Shown: positions 35,978 through 44,497, counted from the stretch's first letter. The stretch: 64,000 nt of DNA from Streptomyces sp. NBC_01481 (GCF_026339995.1 NZ_JAPEPT010000002.1:731001-795000); one strand, 5' to 3'. Numbers and translations: made by a program. The notes: generated by a model not told the origin, from the sequence alone.

Positions 35978-36571
35978 ATGGCAGGCGAGACCGTCATCAC
36001 GGTCGTCGGCAATCTCGTCGACGACCCCGAGCTGCGCTTCACCCCCTCCGGTGCGGCGGTCGCGAAGTTCCGTGTCGCGTCCACTCCCCGCATCTTCGAC
36101 AAGCAGACCAATGAGTGGAAGGACGGCGAAGGCCTGTTCCTCACCTGCTCGGTCTGGCGTCAGGCGGCGGAGAACGTCGCGGAGTCGCTTACGCGAGGCA
36201 TGCGCGTCGTCGTGCAGGGCCGGCTGAAGCAGCGGTCCTACGAGGACCGCGAGGGCGTCAAGCGCACGGTCTATGAACTGGACGTCGAGGAAGTCGGCCC
36301 CAGCCTCAAGAACGCCACGGCCAAGGTCACCAAGACCACCGGTCGCGGTGGCCAGGGTGGCTACGGCGGCGGTCAGCAGCAGGGCGGCGGCAACTGGGGC
36401 GGCGGTCCCAGTGGCGGTGGCCAGCAGCAGGGCGGCGGCGGTGCACCCGCCGACGACCCCTGGGCCACCAGCGCGCCGGCCGGCGGCGGCCAGCAGCAGG
36501 GCAGTGGGGGCAGCTGGGGCGGAAGCTCCGGCGGTTCCGGCGGCGGCTACTCGGACGAGCCTCCCTTCTAA
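35978..36571 (+). CDS. ssb: Single-stranded DNA-binding protein
   Basis: Tetrameric OB-fold protein that coats ssDNA in replication and repair. The protein is 197 aa, starting [21 protein letters not shown]. The OB-fold covers about 1-115, with [18 protein letters not shown] and [16 protein letters not shown] Gly/Gln-rich linker with repeated GGGQQQGG units follows, and the acidic tip ends DEPPF, which recruits partner proteins. Streptomyces has a second SSB elsewhere; position between rpsF and rpsR marks this as SsbA, the essential one. Confidence 0.95.
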   Translation: MAGETVITVVGNLVDDPELRFTPSGAAVAKFRVASTPRIFDKQTNEWKDGEGLFLTCSVWRQAAENVAESLTRGMRVVVQGRLKQRSYEDREGVKRTVYELDVEEVGPSLKNATAKVTKTTGRGGQGGYGGGQQQGGGNWGGGPSGGGQQQGGGGAPADDPWATSAPAGGGQQQGSGGSWGGSSGGSGGGYSDEPPF

Positions 36572-36614
36572 GGGCTGCTCGTACCCCACTTCTTGATCAC
36601 ACAGGAGATACACC

Positions 36615-36851
36615 ATGGCGAAGCCGCCTGTGCGCAAGCCGAAGAAGAAGGTCTGCGCTTTCTGCAAGGACAAGACCGTATACGTGGACTACAAGGACAC
36701 GAACATGCTGCGGAAGTTCATTTCCGACCGCGGCAAGATCCGTGCCCGCCGCGTTACCGGCAACTGCACGCAGCACCAGCGTGACGTCGCCACGGCCGTG
36801 AAGAACAGCCGTGAGATGGCGCTGCTGCCCTACACGTCCACCGCGCGATAA
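36615..36851 (+). CDS. rpsR: 30S ribosomal protein S18, zinc-binding form
   Basis: Partner of S6 on the ribosome platform. The protein is 78 aa, starting [20 protein letters not shown]. Cysteines at CAFC and later GNCTQHQ make a four-ligand set (CxxC, CxxxH), so this is the C+ (zinc) version. Streptomyces usually keep a second, zinc-free S18 under Zur control elsewhere. It is in the canonical ssb-rpsR-rplI order with CAGGAGATACACC as RBS. Confidence 0.95.
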   Translation: MAKPPVRKPKKKVCAFCKDKTVYVDYKDTNMLRKFISDRGKIRARRVTGNCTQHQRDVATAVKNSREMALLPYTSTAR

Positions 36852-36869
36852 GGGAAGGGTGACCGAATC

Positions 36870-37316
36870 ATGAAGATCATCCTCACCCACGAGGTCTCTG
36901 GCCTCGGTGCTGCCGGCGACGTCGTTGACGTCAAGGACGGCTACGCTCGCAACTACCTGGTCCCGCGTGGTTTCGCGATCCGCTGGACCAAGGGTGGCGA
37001 GAAGGACGTGGCGCAGATCCGCCGCGCCCGCAAGATCCACGAGATCGCGACGATCGAGCAGGCCAATGAGATCAAGGCCCGGCTCGAGGCCGTGAAGGTG
37101 CGTCTGGCTGTTCGCTCCGGCGACGCCGGCCGTCTCTTCGGCTCCGTCACCCCGGCCGACATCGCCTCGGCGATCAAGACCGCCGGTGGTCCGGACGTCG
37201 ACAAGCGTCGCGTTGAGCTCGGTTCGCCGATCAAGACCCTGGGCTCGCACCAGGTGTCCGTGCGTCTGCACCCCGAGGTCGCCGCAAAGCTGGGCGTCGA
37301 GGTCGTCGCCGCGTAA
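36870..37316 (+). CDS. rplI: 50S ribosomal protein L9
   Basis: Large-subunit protein spanning the L1-stalk base. The protein is 148 aa, starting [21 protein letters not shown]. The N-terminal signature is followed by [19 protein letters not shown], then the long connecting helix and C-terminal domain with [19 protein letters not shown]. It is the last gene of the rpsF unit and is followed by a perfect terminator. The start follows GGGAAGGGTG. Confidence 0.96.
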   Translation: MKIILTHEVSGLGAAGDVVDVKDGYARNYLVPRGFAIRWTKGGEKDVAQIRRARKIHEIATIEQANEIKARLEAVKVRLAVRSGDAGRLFGSVTPADIASAIKTAGGPDVDKRRVELGSPIKTLGSHQVSVRLHPEVAAKLGVEVVAA

Positions 37317-37339
37317 CGCTGCGCTCGGCTGATTAGTAC

Positions 37340-37371
37340 GAAGGGCTGTACCCCGTGGGGTACAGCCCTTC
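37340..37371 (+). terminator. Terminator after rplI
   Basis: A 15-bp perfect stem (GAAGGGCTGTACCCC and complement) with a 2-base gap ends in CCCTTCTG. It closes the rpsF operon, just before two tandem parS sites. Confidence 0.85.
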
Positions 37372-37389
37372 TGCTGTGCGTTCAGCAAA

Positions 37390-37403
37390 GTTTCACGTGA
37401 AAC
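37390..37403. other. parS site 7
   Basis: Perfect GTTTCACGTGAAAC, first of a tandem pair with centres 19 bp apart between convergent rplI and the MATE gene. Confidence 0.95.
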
Positions 37404-37408
37404 AGCAA

Positions 37409-37422
37409 GTTTCACGTGAAAC
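37409..37422. other. parS site 8
   Basis: Perfect GTTTCACGTGAAAC, second of the tandem pair, five bases after the first. Confidence 0.95.
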
Positions 37423-37445
37423 ATCGACGCTCAGCGGGTCACGGT

Positions 37446-38783
37446 TCAGCGGGTCGCGCCAGTGACGATCCAGCGGCCGGAGCGCGCTCGCTGCCAGAGC
37501 GTCAGCATGCGGACCGTCATCATCAGCGTCATGGCCCACCACAGGGCGGTCAGTCCGCCGCCCAGCGCAGGAATGAGCAGGGCCACCGGCGCGAAGACCG
37601 CCAGGGTCAGCAGCATTGCCCCGGCCAGGTAGGGGCCGTCGCCTGCTCCCATCAGTACGCCGTCGAGGATGAAGACCACGCCCGCGATCGGCTGGGAGAC
37701 GGCAACGACCAGCAGGGCCGGGAGAAGGGTGTTGTGCACGGCCGAGTCGCTGCTGAACAGGGGGATGAGGAGTGGCCGCGAGACCACGACCAGGATGCCG
37801 AGCACCACACCGGAGACGACGCCCCACTGCACCATCCGGCGGCAGGCCTGACGGGCGCCCTCGGCGTCGCCCGCACCGAGATAGCGGCCGATGATCGCCT
37901 GTCCGGCGATGGCGATCGCATCGAGCGCGAAGGCCATCAGGCTCCACAGGGAGAGAACGATCTGATGGGCCGCGATTTCGGTGTCACCGAGGCGGGCAGC
38001 CACGGCGGTGGCGATCATCAGGACGGCACGCAGCGAGAGAGTGCGGACGAGGAGGGGGACGCCGGCTTGGGCGCCGGCCCGTATGCCGGCGGCGTCGGGA
38101 CGCAGTGAGGCGCCGTGCCGTCGGGCTCCTCGTACGACGACGATCAGAAAGGCGGCGGCCATGGCGGCCTGTGCGATGACGGTGCCCCAGGCGGAGCCGG
38201 CGATGCCGAGGCCGGCACCGTAGACGAGTCCTGCGTTGAGTGCCGCGTTGGCAGCAAAGCCGCCTATGGCTACGTACAGCGGGGTCCGGGTGTCCTGGAG
38301 GCCTCGCAGTACTCCGGTGGCGGCCAGCACGATCAGCATCGCTGGGATGCCGAGGCTGGAGATCCGGAGGTAGGTGGTGGCGTACGGGGCGGCGGTGTCG
38401 GAGGCCCCGAAGGCATGGACGAGCCAGGGCGCCGTGGGCAGGGTGACGGCGACAACGGCGACGCCGAGAAGCAGCGCGAGCCAGATGCCGTCCATCCCCT
38501 GGCGGATGGCGGCGGCGAGATCGCCCGCGCCGACGCGGCGGGCGACGGCGGCCGTGGTGGCGTAGGCGAGAAAGACGAAGACGCTCACGGCGGTCATGAG
38601 CAATGCCGCCGCGACTCCCAGACCGGCGAGTTGTGGTGTGCCGAGATGGCCGACGATGGCGCTGTCGACCATCACGAAGAGCGGCTCGGCGACGAGGGCG
38701 CCGAAGGCGGGGAGGGCGAGTGCGACGATCTCTCGGTCGTGGCGTCGCCGGAGAGCCTTCGGTGCCGTCGGAGCCTGAGTCAT
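37446..38783 (-). CDS. MATE/DinF family efflux transporter
   Basis: A 12-segment MATE exporter, 445 aa, starting MTQAPTAPKALRRRHDREIV. The first transmembrane pair contains LALPAFGALVAEPLFVMVDS and AIVGHLGTPQLAGLGVAA, the usual MATE N-half signature. IVLSLWSLMAFALDAIAIAG repeats the pattern in the second half. DinF-like members are often found beside dnaB in Streptomyces. Substrates cannot be predicted. The gene is divergent from dnaB and convergent with rplI. Confidence 0.9.
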   Translation of the reverse strand: MTQAPTAPKALRRRHDREIVALALPAFGALVAEPLFVMVDSAIVGHLGTPQLAGLGVAAALLMTAVSVFVFLAYATTAAVARRVGAGDLAAAIRQGMDGIWLALLLGVAVVAVTLPTAPWLVHAFGASDTAAPYATTYLRISSLGIPAMLIVLAATGVLRGLQDTRTPLYVAIGGFAANAALNAGLVYGAGLGIAGSAWGTVIAQAAMAAAFLIVVVRGARRHGASLRPDAAGIRAGAQAGVPLLVRTLSLRAVLMIATAVAARLGDTEIAAHQIVLSLWSLMAFALDAIAIAGQAIIGRYLGAGDAEGARQACRRMVQWGVVSGVVLGILVVVSRPLLIPLFSSDSAVHNTLLPALLVVAVSQPIAGVVFILDGVLMGAGDGPYLAGAMLLTLAVFAPVALLIPALGGGLTALWWAMTLMMTVRMLTLWQRARSGRWIVTGATR

Positions 38784-39207
38784 GGCGGCAATCTAATCTT
38801 CCACAGGTAAGAGATGCAACTGTCTTGCAGTCCTTACCGATGGTCAATATAGGGGCTCGACTGTGTGCCGTTTGTTCTGATCTTGATCCAGTCGGCAAAG
38901 TTTTTCTCCCCCACAGCCGGTGGACGGAGAAATTCCAGGTCAGGGCATGTGTGGCGGGATGGTTATGACTTTGTCCACAGTGCTGTCCCCCGGTCCGTGC
39001 ACAGGTTCCGGAGGGTTCTCCACAGCATCTGGACCTTCGTCCACATGGCCTGTGGATAACCAGATTGGCTGACGGTGCAGACGGGCCTACCGTGGACCGT
39101 CGCCCGACGCGCCCGAAGCGGAGTCTGGCCGTTCGTTTTGTCAGTGTCGTGCCGTAGAAAGAGTGGCACGGCGAGGTCCGCGGGGCGGACGGGAGGAGGT
39201 GGCCCGG
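38784..39207. promoter_or_regulatory. dnaB upstream region with a DnaA-box cluster
   Basis: A 424-bp gap with no gene. 38971-38979 is a perfect TTGTCCACA and 39051-39059 is a perfect TTATCCACA on the minus strand. 39037-39045 (TCGTCCACA) has one mismatch, and weaker copies stand at 38796 (TTCCACAG), 38912, 38997 (CGTGCACAG) and 39018 (TCTCCACAG). The density is close to that of oriC, about 35 kb away. Promoters for MATE and dnaB were not confidently located. Confidence 0.65.
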
Positions 39208-40692
39208 GTGAGCATTTCCGAGCCCTTGGACGACCCCTGGGCAGCCGACGGCGGTCCCAGCGAACGTCCTTCCGTCTCCCGCCAGCGCCGCGGCGAAGGC
39301 CGCGGTGGCCGCGAAGACCAGCACGAGCGGGGCAGGGACACCGGGGGCTGGGACGGCGGTTCCCCCGGCTTCGAGCGCGTGCCTCCGCAGGACCTGGACG
39401 CAGAGCAGTCCGTCCTCGGCGGCATGCTCCTCTCCAAGGACGCCATCGCTGATGTCGTGGAGATCATCAAGGGCCATGACTTCTACCGGCCCGCTCACGA
39501 GACCGTCTACACGGCGATCCTCGACCTCTATGCCAAGGGCGAGCCGGCCGACCCCATCACCGTCGCCGCCGAACTGGTCAAGCGGGGCGAGATCACCAGG
39601 GTCGGTGGTGCGCCGTACCTGCACACCCTGGTCCAGTCGGTCCCGACCGCGGCCAACGCCTCGTACTACGCGGAGATCGTCCATGAGCGCGCGGTGCTGC
39701 GGCGCCTCGTGGAGGCGGGCACCAAGATCACGCAGATGGGATACGCGGCGGACGGAGATGTCGACGAGATCGTCAACTCCGCCCAGGCCGAGATCTATGC
39801 CGTCACCGAGCAGCGCACCAGTGAGGACTATCTGCCGCTCGGCGACATCATGGAGGGCGCGCTCGACGAGATCGAGGCGATTGGGTCACGCAGTGGCGAG
39901 ATGACCGGTGTTCCCACCGGGTTCACGGACTTCGACTCCCTCACCAATGGCCTGCACCCGGGCCAGATGATCGTCATCGCGGCACGTCCCGCCATGGGTA
40001 AGTCCACGCTGGCGCTGGACTTCGCCCGTGCCTGTTCCATCAAGAACAACCTGCCGAGCGTGATCTTCTCCCTCGAAATGGGCCGCAACGAGATCGCGAT
40101 GCGTCTGCTGTCCGCCGAGGCCCGAGTGGCGCTGCACCACATGCGCTCGGGAACGATGACGGACGACGACTGGACCCGGCTCGCGCGCCGTATGCCGGAT
40201 GTGTCGCAGGCCCCGCTCTATATCGACGACTCCCCGAACCTCTCGATGATGGAGATCCGGGCGAAGTGCCGACGCCTCAAGCAGCGCAATGGTCTGAAGC
40301 TGGTCGTCATCGACTATCTGCAGTTGATGCAGTCCGGTGGTTCGAAGCGCGCGGAGAGCCGTCAGCAGGAGGTCTCGGACATGTCCCGAAACCTCAAGCT
40401 GCTGGCGAAGGAGCTGGAGCTCCCGGTGATCGCGCTGTCGCAGCTGAACCGTGGTCCCGAGCAGCGTACGGACAAGAAGCCGATGGTCTCCGACCTGCGT
40501 GAATCAGGCTCCATCGAGCAGGACGCCGACATGGTCATCCTGCTGCACCGCGAGGATGCGTACGAGAAGGAGTCACCGCGCGCGGGCGAGGCGGACCTGA
40601 TCGTCGCCAAGCACCGTAACGGCCCGACGGCGACGATCACGGTCGCCTTCCAGGGGCACTACTCCCGCTTCGTGGACATGGCACAGACCTGA
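39208..40692 (+). CDS. dnaB: Replicative DNA helicase
   Basis: Hexameric helicase that opens DNA ahead of the replisome. The protein is 494 aa from GTG 39208 (MSISEPLDDPWAADGGPSER). This start is chosen over upstream codons because GGGAGGAGG lies 8 bases before it. The N-terminal collar begins VPPQDLDAEQSVLGGMLLS near 58. The RecA-like motor has Walker A ARPAMGKST near 259, LVVIDYLQLM and the SDLRESGSIEQDAD motif. No intein interrupts it, unlike many mycobacterial DnaB genes. The DnaA-box cluster upstream suggests co-regulation with initiation. Confidence 0.96.
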   Translation: MSISEPLDDPWAADGGPSERPSVSRQRRGEGRGGREDQHERGRDTGGWDGGSPGFERVPPQDLDAEQSVLGGMLLSKDAIADVVEIIKGHDFYRPAHETVYTAILDLYAKGEPADPITVAAELVKRGEITRVGGAPYLHTLVQSVPTAANASYYAEIVHERAVLRRLVEAGTKITQMGYAADGDVDEIVNSAQAEIYAVTEQRTSEDYLPLGDIMEGALDEIEAIGSRSGEMTGVPTGFTDFDSLTNGLHPGQMIVIAARPAMGKSTLALDFARACSIKNNLPSVIFSLEMGRNEIAMRLLSAEARVALHHMRSGTMTDDDWTRLARRMPDVSQAPLYIDDSPNLSMMEIRAKCRRLKQRNGLKLVVIDYLQLMQSGGSKRAESRQQEVSDMSRNLKLLAKELELPVIALSQLNRGPEQRTDKKPMVSDLRESGSIEQDADMVILLHREDAYEKESPRAGEADLIVAKHRNGPTATITVAFQGHYSRFVDMAQT

Positions 40693-40748
40693 CCCAGGAG
40701 CAGTGCGGGATCCCGAGCTGCGGTACGCGGGCTGACGGCACTGACACG

Positions 40749-40874
40749 ATGCCGATGCCCACCGTTGTCATTACCGATGCCGAGCTCATCCTGCGCTGGA
40801 TCGACATCCACCCCGACTGCACCGCTCGCAGTGAGCCGGCCGCCGTCCTCGCGGCCCTTGACGCGGCCCAGTAG
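40749..40874 (+). CDS. Possible 41-aa ORF after dnaB
   Basis: ATG 40749 opens MPMPTVVITDAELILRWIDI and ends after 41 codons at TAG 40874. Codon third positions are G/C-rich and the stretch TDAELILRWIDIHPDC is composed like real protein. No RBS is visible and no family was recognised; it could be a remnant of a larger gene. The rest of 40693-41002 shows no other feature. Confidence 0.25.
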   Translation: MPMPTVVITDAELILRWIDIHPDCTARSEPAAVLAALDAAQ

Positions 40875-41002
40875 GACACGAACTCCCGGCATTGCCCGGG
40901 CCTCTTGGAGTACCGGTCCCGGACCTCGCCGGACGGCCGACCGCGAGACGCGCGCTCAATATCCTTGAGGGTCCATGAACCGGGGAGCGGTCGCTCCAGG
41001 CC

Positions 41003-41602
41003 TCATTGCTCGTGCTGGCTGGTGTCGGGGCTGTTGCCGAGGACGTTGTCGATGTAGGCCGCGAGCGCGGAGCGCAGGGCTTCGGGCGCCATCTTCTGAT
41101 CGTCGATCAGGTGGGCCACGAGGTCGGCACGGATGGCGGCCAGCAGTGCGTGTGCGGTGAAATCAGCGTTGTGGACGCCGGGCACGTGCTCCAGTGCCAC
41201 GCGGAGGATTTCATGCCACCAGCCGTAGTGCGCGGCCTGGTAGGGGCTGCTGAGCCCGGCGTCCTCCGCGGCCGACATCAGGCGCCGGTTCTCGATCTTG
41301 AAGCGCAGCGAGGCGTTGAGGAGGTCCAGCACCTGCTGCCGCGGTGAGGACCCGCCTGCATCCTGTGCTTCTCGCACGGCTTGCTGCAGGGGTTCGAGGC
41401 GGGAGGCGATCACGGCGCCGATCAGGCCGGCACGGTCGCCGAAGCGGCGGAAGAGGGTGCCTTTGCCCACACCCGCGGCCGCGGCGATGTCGTCCATCGA
41501 CACGCTGTGGGGGCTGCTGCTGTGGGCGAACAGGGCGTCGGCGGCAGCCAGGATCGCTTCTCGGTTGCGTAGGGCGTCCGCGCGCTCTGTGCGCTGGGCC
41601 AC
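41003..41602 (-). CDS. TetR family transcriptional regulator
   Basis: Dimeric repressor, 199 aa, starting GTG (MAQRTERADALRNREAILAA). The TetR HTH is SVSMDDIAAAAGVGKGTLFR near 34-53. The C-terminal ligand domain matches the group found beside NmrA and SnoaL-type enzymes. AAGGAGGACCC precedes the start. It is the last gene of a four-gene co-directional cassette (44200-41003) and likely represses it through the two operators at 44327-44371. The ligand is unknown. Confidence 0.88.
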   Translation of the reverse strand: MAQRTERADALRNREAILAAADALFAHSSSPHSVSMDDIAAAAGVGKGTLFRRFGDRAGLIGAVIASRLEPLQQAVREAQDAGGSSPRQQVLDLLNASLRFKIENRRLMSAAEDAGLSSPYQAAHYGWWHEILRVALEHVPGVHNADFTAHALLAAIRADLVAHLIDDQKMAPEALRSALAAYIDNVLGNSPDTSQHEQ

Positions 41603-41661
41603 GGGTCCTCCTTGGTCTTCGGCCTGTCCCGGCCCCCCGGAATGGTATCGGTGGGTTCGCG

Positions 41662-42942
41662 TCAGCAGTGGCTCGCGCCCGGCTGCCCTTCCCGCATGCA
41701 GGGACGGGCAGCCGAGCGGTCCGCGTGACGCGAAACGGGTCTGACCGTGTCGTCGAGCCAGTCGAAGATGCGCGCCACCGAAAGACGGAGGGCGCCCGGG
41801 TGGCAGTGGGCGTCGGCGCCTTCTTCCTCGGTGAAGCTCAGGAGTGTCTTCGGTGCGGTGAGGTGCCGGTACAGCTTGCGCGGATCGGATTCCTCGGTGG
41901 CGGAGTAGTACAGGTCGTTGGTCGCCTCACACACCAGCACGGGGCAGGTGATGTTCGCGGCGCTCCCGTCCCTGAAGTTGTAGCGGGCGTACTCGGCAAG
42001 GAACTCCCGGTCCGTCGAGGTCCCGGTGACGTAGCGGCCGTGGTCGAAGGCCCAGCGCATGATCGGGCTCTCGGCGCGGGCGGCGGCGATCATCCGGTCC
42101 AGTTCCTCGTCGTGCTCGGCTGCCGCGCGCCGGACGGCTTCTTCGTGCGACAGCGGGAGGTGAGCGGTCAGAGCGGAGACGGCGTCAAAGACACCGTCGA
42201 CGGCGACAACGGCTGCCAGGCGCGGCTCGTAAGCCGCCGCGCGGGGCGCGAGATAGCCGCCGAGACTGACGCCGAGCAGCGCGATGCGGGCCGGATCGAC
42301 GCCCGGTTCCTTGGTGAGGAAGTCCAGGACGGGACCGACCACGTTCTCCCAGTCCGGACGGAAGGTCGTCCCGTCCCGGTGGATGGCTGAGGGCTGCCCG
42401 GGGCCGTCGAACGTCAGGACGTGGTAGCCGCGTTCCTGTCCGCCGAGTGCGCCGAAGAAGTGCAGTTCCTCGGCTGCGCCGTCGAATCCGTTGTGCATCA
42501 CCAGTGCCGGCTTCGGGCCCTCGCCCGCCGCCCGGTAGAAGTAGCCGCGCAGGACGCTGTCCTGGTAGGGGATCTCCACGGGCGTGATGTCGGTGAAGTG
42601 GGCGACGGCGTCGTGGAAGCAGGCGACGCTGCGCTCGTAGGCATGGTCGATGCGCGGGTCGTCGGGGTTGCCGTGGAGGAAGAACTCGGCCGCCCGGTAG
42701 TAGCTGGAGGCGCGCAGCAGTCCGTCGCGGGCGCTGATGGGGTGGCTCCCGCGCGCCTCGGTCTCCAGGCGCCCGGCAGTGGACAGCCACGCGTCGTGCC
42801 AGCCGTCGTAGTCGCCGGGGGTGACGCGGGAGGCGGTGGCCACGACTTCGCCGACGTCCGAGCCGCCGTAGGCGGCGAGACCGAGGTTGCGCAGGGTCTC
42901 GAACCAGAACGCCGGGTCGTCGTGGAACATCAGCTGCTTCAA
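41662..42942 (-). CDS. Alpha/beta hydrolase
   Basis: Serine hydrolase, 426 aa, starting MKQLMFHDDPAFWFETLRNL. The helical N-terminal ~140 residues precede an alpha/beta core, like the FrsA/pseudooxynicotine-hydrolase group. The nucleophile motif is GVSLGG in RIALLGVSLGGYLAPRAA near 224. The oxyanion region is HNGFDGAAEELH near 152, and a late His is in GADAHCHPGA near 392. The substrate is unknown. Its start overlaps the NmrA-like stop by 4 bp, so it is translated from the same mRNA. Confidence 0.85.
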   Translation of the reverse strand: MKQLMFHDDPAFWFETLRNLGLAAYGGSDVGEVVATASRVTPGDYDGWHDAWLSTAGRLETEARGSHPISARDGLLRASSYYRAAEFFLHGNPDDPRIDHAYERSVACFHDAVAHFTDITPVEIPYQDSVLRGYFYRAAGEGPKPALVMHNGFDGAAEELHFFGALGGQERGYHVLTFDGPGQPSAIHRDGTTFRPDWENVVGPVLDFLTKEPGVDPARIALLGVSLGGYLAPRAAAYEPRLAAVVAVDGVFDAVSALTAHLPLSHEEAVRRAAAEHDEELDRMIAAARAESPIMRWAFDHGRYVTGTSTDREFLAEYARYNFRDGSAANITCPVLVCEATNDLYYSATEESDPRKLYRHLTAPKTLLSFTEEEGADAHCHPGALRLSVARIFDWLDDTVRPVSRHADRSAARPCMREGQPGASHC

Positions 42943-43778
42943 GACACCTCCCTTTCAACGAAGGCACGGAAGGTGCCCGGGGGGCGCCCGGTGAGGCGCT
43001 GGACGGTGTCCGAGGTGCGGTCCTCGGCCCCCTCTGCGATGGCGACGTCCAGGCCGGCCAGCATCGTGGCGAACTCCAGCGGTATCTCGGCCGCCCAACG
43101 GTCGCGCAGCTGTTCAAATGTCAGCTGCCGGTGCACCACCGGGCGACCCGTGACCTCGGCGATGGTCGCTGCGACGTCGGCGTAGCTCAGCGTCTGCGGC
43201 CCGGTGAGGATCAGGTCGGTGTTGGGGGCCTGATCGTCGGTCAGGGCGCGTACGGCGACGGCGGCGATGTCCTCCGCGTCGATGAACCCGACGCGGCCGT
43301 CTCCCGAGGCCGACATGATGGCGCCCTCTTCGGCGATGCTGCGCGCGTGGGGGGTGGAGCCGGTGAAGTTCTGCATGAACCAGGAGGGCCGCAGCACCGC
43401 CCACTGCTCGAACAGGCCGGGCAGGGCCTGGTGGACCCGTCCCACCGCCGGACCGCCTGCGGGGATCGCCGACGAGCTGAGCAGCACCGCGCGGTGCACG
43501 CCGGCCGCGCGGGCCCGGCGGAGGAAGGGCAGCATGGCCTCGGCCGGGTCCGAGGATCCGATGGGCGGGATGAGGTAGACGCGGTCGACGCCGTCGATGG
43601 CCTCGCCCCAGGTCGCGGGTTCGTTCCAGTCGAAGCGGACAGCCTGGGTGCCCTCCGCCGGGGTGGCGCTTCGGCCGGCGGCCTTGACGCGGTGGCCCTC
43701 GGCGATCAGGCCGGCGGCGACGCGGTGGCCGGTGGTGCCGGTGGCCCCGATGACAAGGGTGGCGCTGGGGGTGCTCAT
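42939..43778 (-). CDS. NmrA-like NAD(P)-binding protein
   Basis: Atypical short-chain dehydrogenase of the NmrA/HSCARG type, 279 aa, starting MSTPSATLVIGATGTTGHRV, whose GATGTTG loop binds the nucleotide. RPSWFMQNFTGSTPHARSI is a family feature. The SDR catalytic YxxxK is not evident, so it may sense NAD(P)H rather than catalyse. Its start overlaps the SnoaL-like stop (43778) and its stop overlaps the hydrolase start by 4 bp. The three genes are thus tightly coupled. Confidence 0.85.
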   Translation of the reverse strand: MSTPSATLVIGATGTTGHRVAAGLIAEGHRVKAAGRSATPAEGTQAVRFDWNEPATWGEAIDGVDRVYLIPPIGSSDPAEAMLPFLRRARAAGVHRAVLLSSSAIPAGGPAVGRVHQALPGLFEQWAVLRPSWFMQNFTGSTPHARSIAEEGAIMSASGDGRVGFIDAEDIAAVAVRALTDDQAPNTDLILTGPQTLSYADVAATIAEVTGRPVVHRQLTFEQLRDRWAAEIPLEFATMLAGLDVAIAEGAEDRTSDTVQRLTGRPPGTFRAFVEREVS

Positions 43779-44200
43779 CAGTTCGCTCCTGCGAAGTCGG
43801 CGCCGGGCTGCTGAACGGCGAGGGGGTTCCAGTAATCGCGGTAGGAGGTGATGCGCTGGTCTTTGACCGTGACCACGGCGATGTAGGTCATGTCGAAGGG
43901 GCTGTCGGTCTCCACCAGGCGGCCGACCCCACGCATCTCGACCACGATCGTCTCGGCGTCGGTGGTCTGGTGGATCTTCACGTCGGGGAAGTCGTGGAGG
44001 TCGACGTGGTCGGGGTAGTGGCGCATGTAGTCACCGACCGCGGTCTTGCCGTCCAGCCGCTTGGGCCAGCCTTCGGGCGCGAAGGGGAACTCGAGGACGC
44101 CATTGTCGTCCCACAGGTCCACCCAGCCGGGGATGTCCTTCTCCAGCAGCAGTTGCAGGCCGTGGCGGTACAGCTCGGAAGGCGTCATGGGCATGGTCAT
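43778..44200 (-). CDS. SnoaL-like (NTF2-fold) protein
   Basis: A small cone-shaped fold used by polyketide cyclases, ketosteroid isomerases and many unknown enzymes, 140 aa. The sequence DIPGWVDLWDDNGVLEFPFA near 21-40 and the repeated DLHDFPDVKIHQTTDAETIV are typical. ATG 44200 is chosen with weak GGAAACC upstream. A frame beginning at ATG 44344 lies at the predicted transcript start, and its first 48 codons look non-coding. It is the first gene of the TetR cassette. Its substrate cannot be named. Confidence 0.8.
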   Translation of the reverse strand: MTMPMTPSELYRHGLQLLLEKDIPGWVDLWDDNGVLEFPFAPEGWPKRLDGKTAVGDYMRHYPDHVDLHDFPDVKIHQTTDAETIVVEMRGVGRLVETDSPFDMTYIAVVTVKDQRITSYRDYWNPLAVQQPGADFAGAN

Positions 44201-44326
44201 GATCAAGGTTTCCGTTTCCGCTCGAGGATGCAGCGATCCTGACCCGTCGGGACATCGCCTCTCGTCATGAGATGGGCGATACCTCCCGCGATGGTGGTTC
44301 CTCGCGACAGGCTGTTCGAACATATT

Positions 44327-44341
44327 CGGACCGACAGTCCG
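44327..44341. promoter_or_regulatory. Operator 1 of the TetR cassette
   Basis: CGGACCGACAGTCCG, a dyad with CGGAC arms, located at about +3 to +17 of the predicted SnoaL-cassette transcript. Confidence 0.6.
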
Positions 44342-44350
44342 CATAGCTGG

Positions 44351-44379
44351 ATCGTACGGACCGCCGGTCCGCTTTGCAA
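44351..44379 (-). promoter_or_regulatory. Cassette promoter with operator 2 in its spacer
   Basis: On the minus strand TTGCAA, a 17-bp spacer and TACGAT. The spacer contains operator 2, CGGACCGCCGGTCCG (44357-44371), whose centre is exactly 30 bp from that of operator 1. Bound repressor would cover both promoter hexamers. The remaining bases of 44201-44497 hold no further clear signal. Confidence 0.65.
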
Positions 44380-44497
44380 GCCTGAGCCGGTGGCCGCTGC
44401 CCGGACGACGTTCGTTACGGACGGCTTCTCGTCCGCGCGCCGCGTAATGTCACGTCATGCGCTCGACGTGACGTGGCGGCCCAGATAGACCTGCCTC

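Noticed and set aside
44201..44344. 48-codon N-terminal extension of the SnoaL-like protein from ATG 44344
   Set aside because: It would start exactly at the predicted transcript start, but the translation looks non-coding and the family begins at MTMPMTPSEL.
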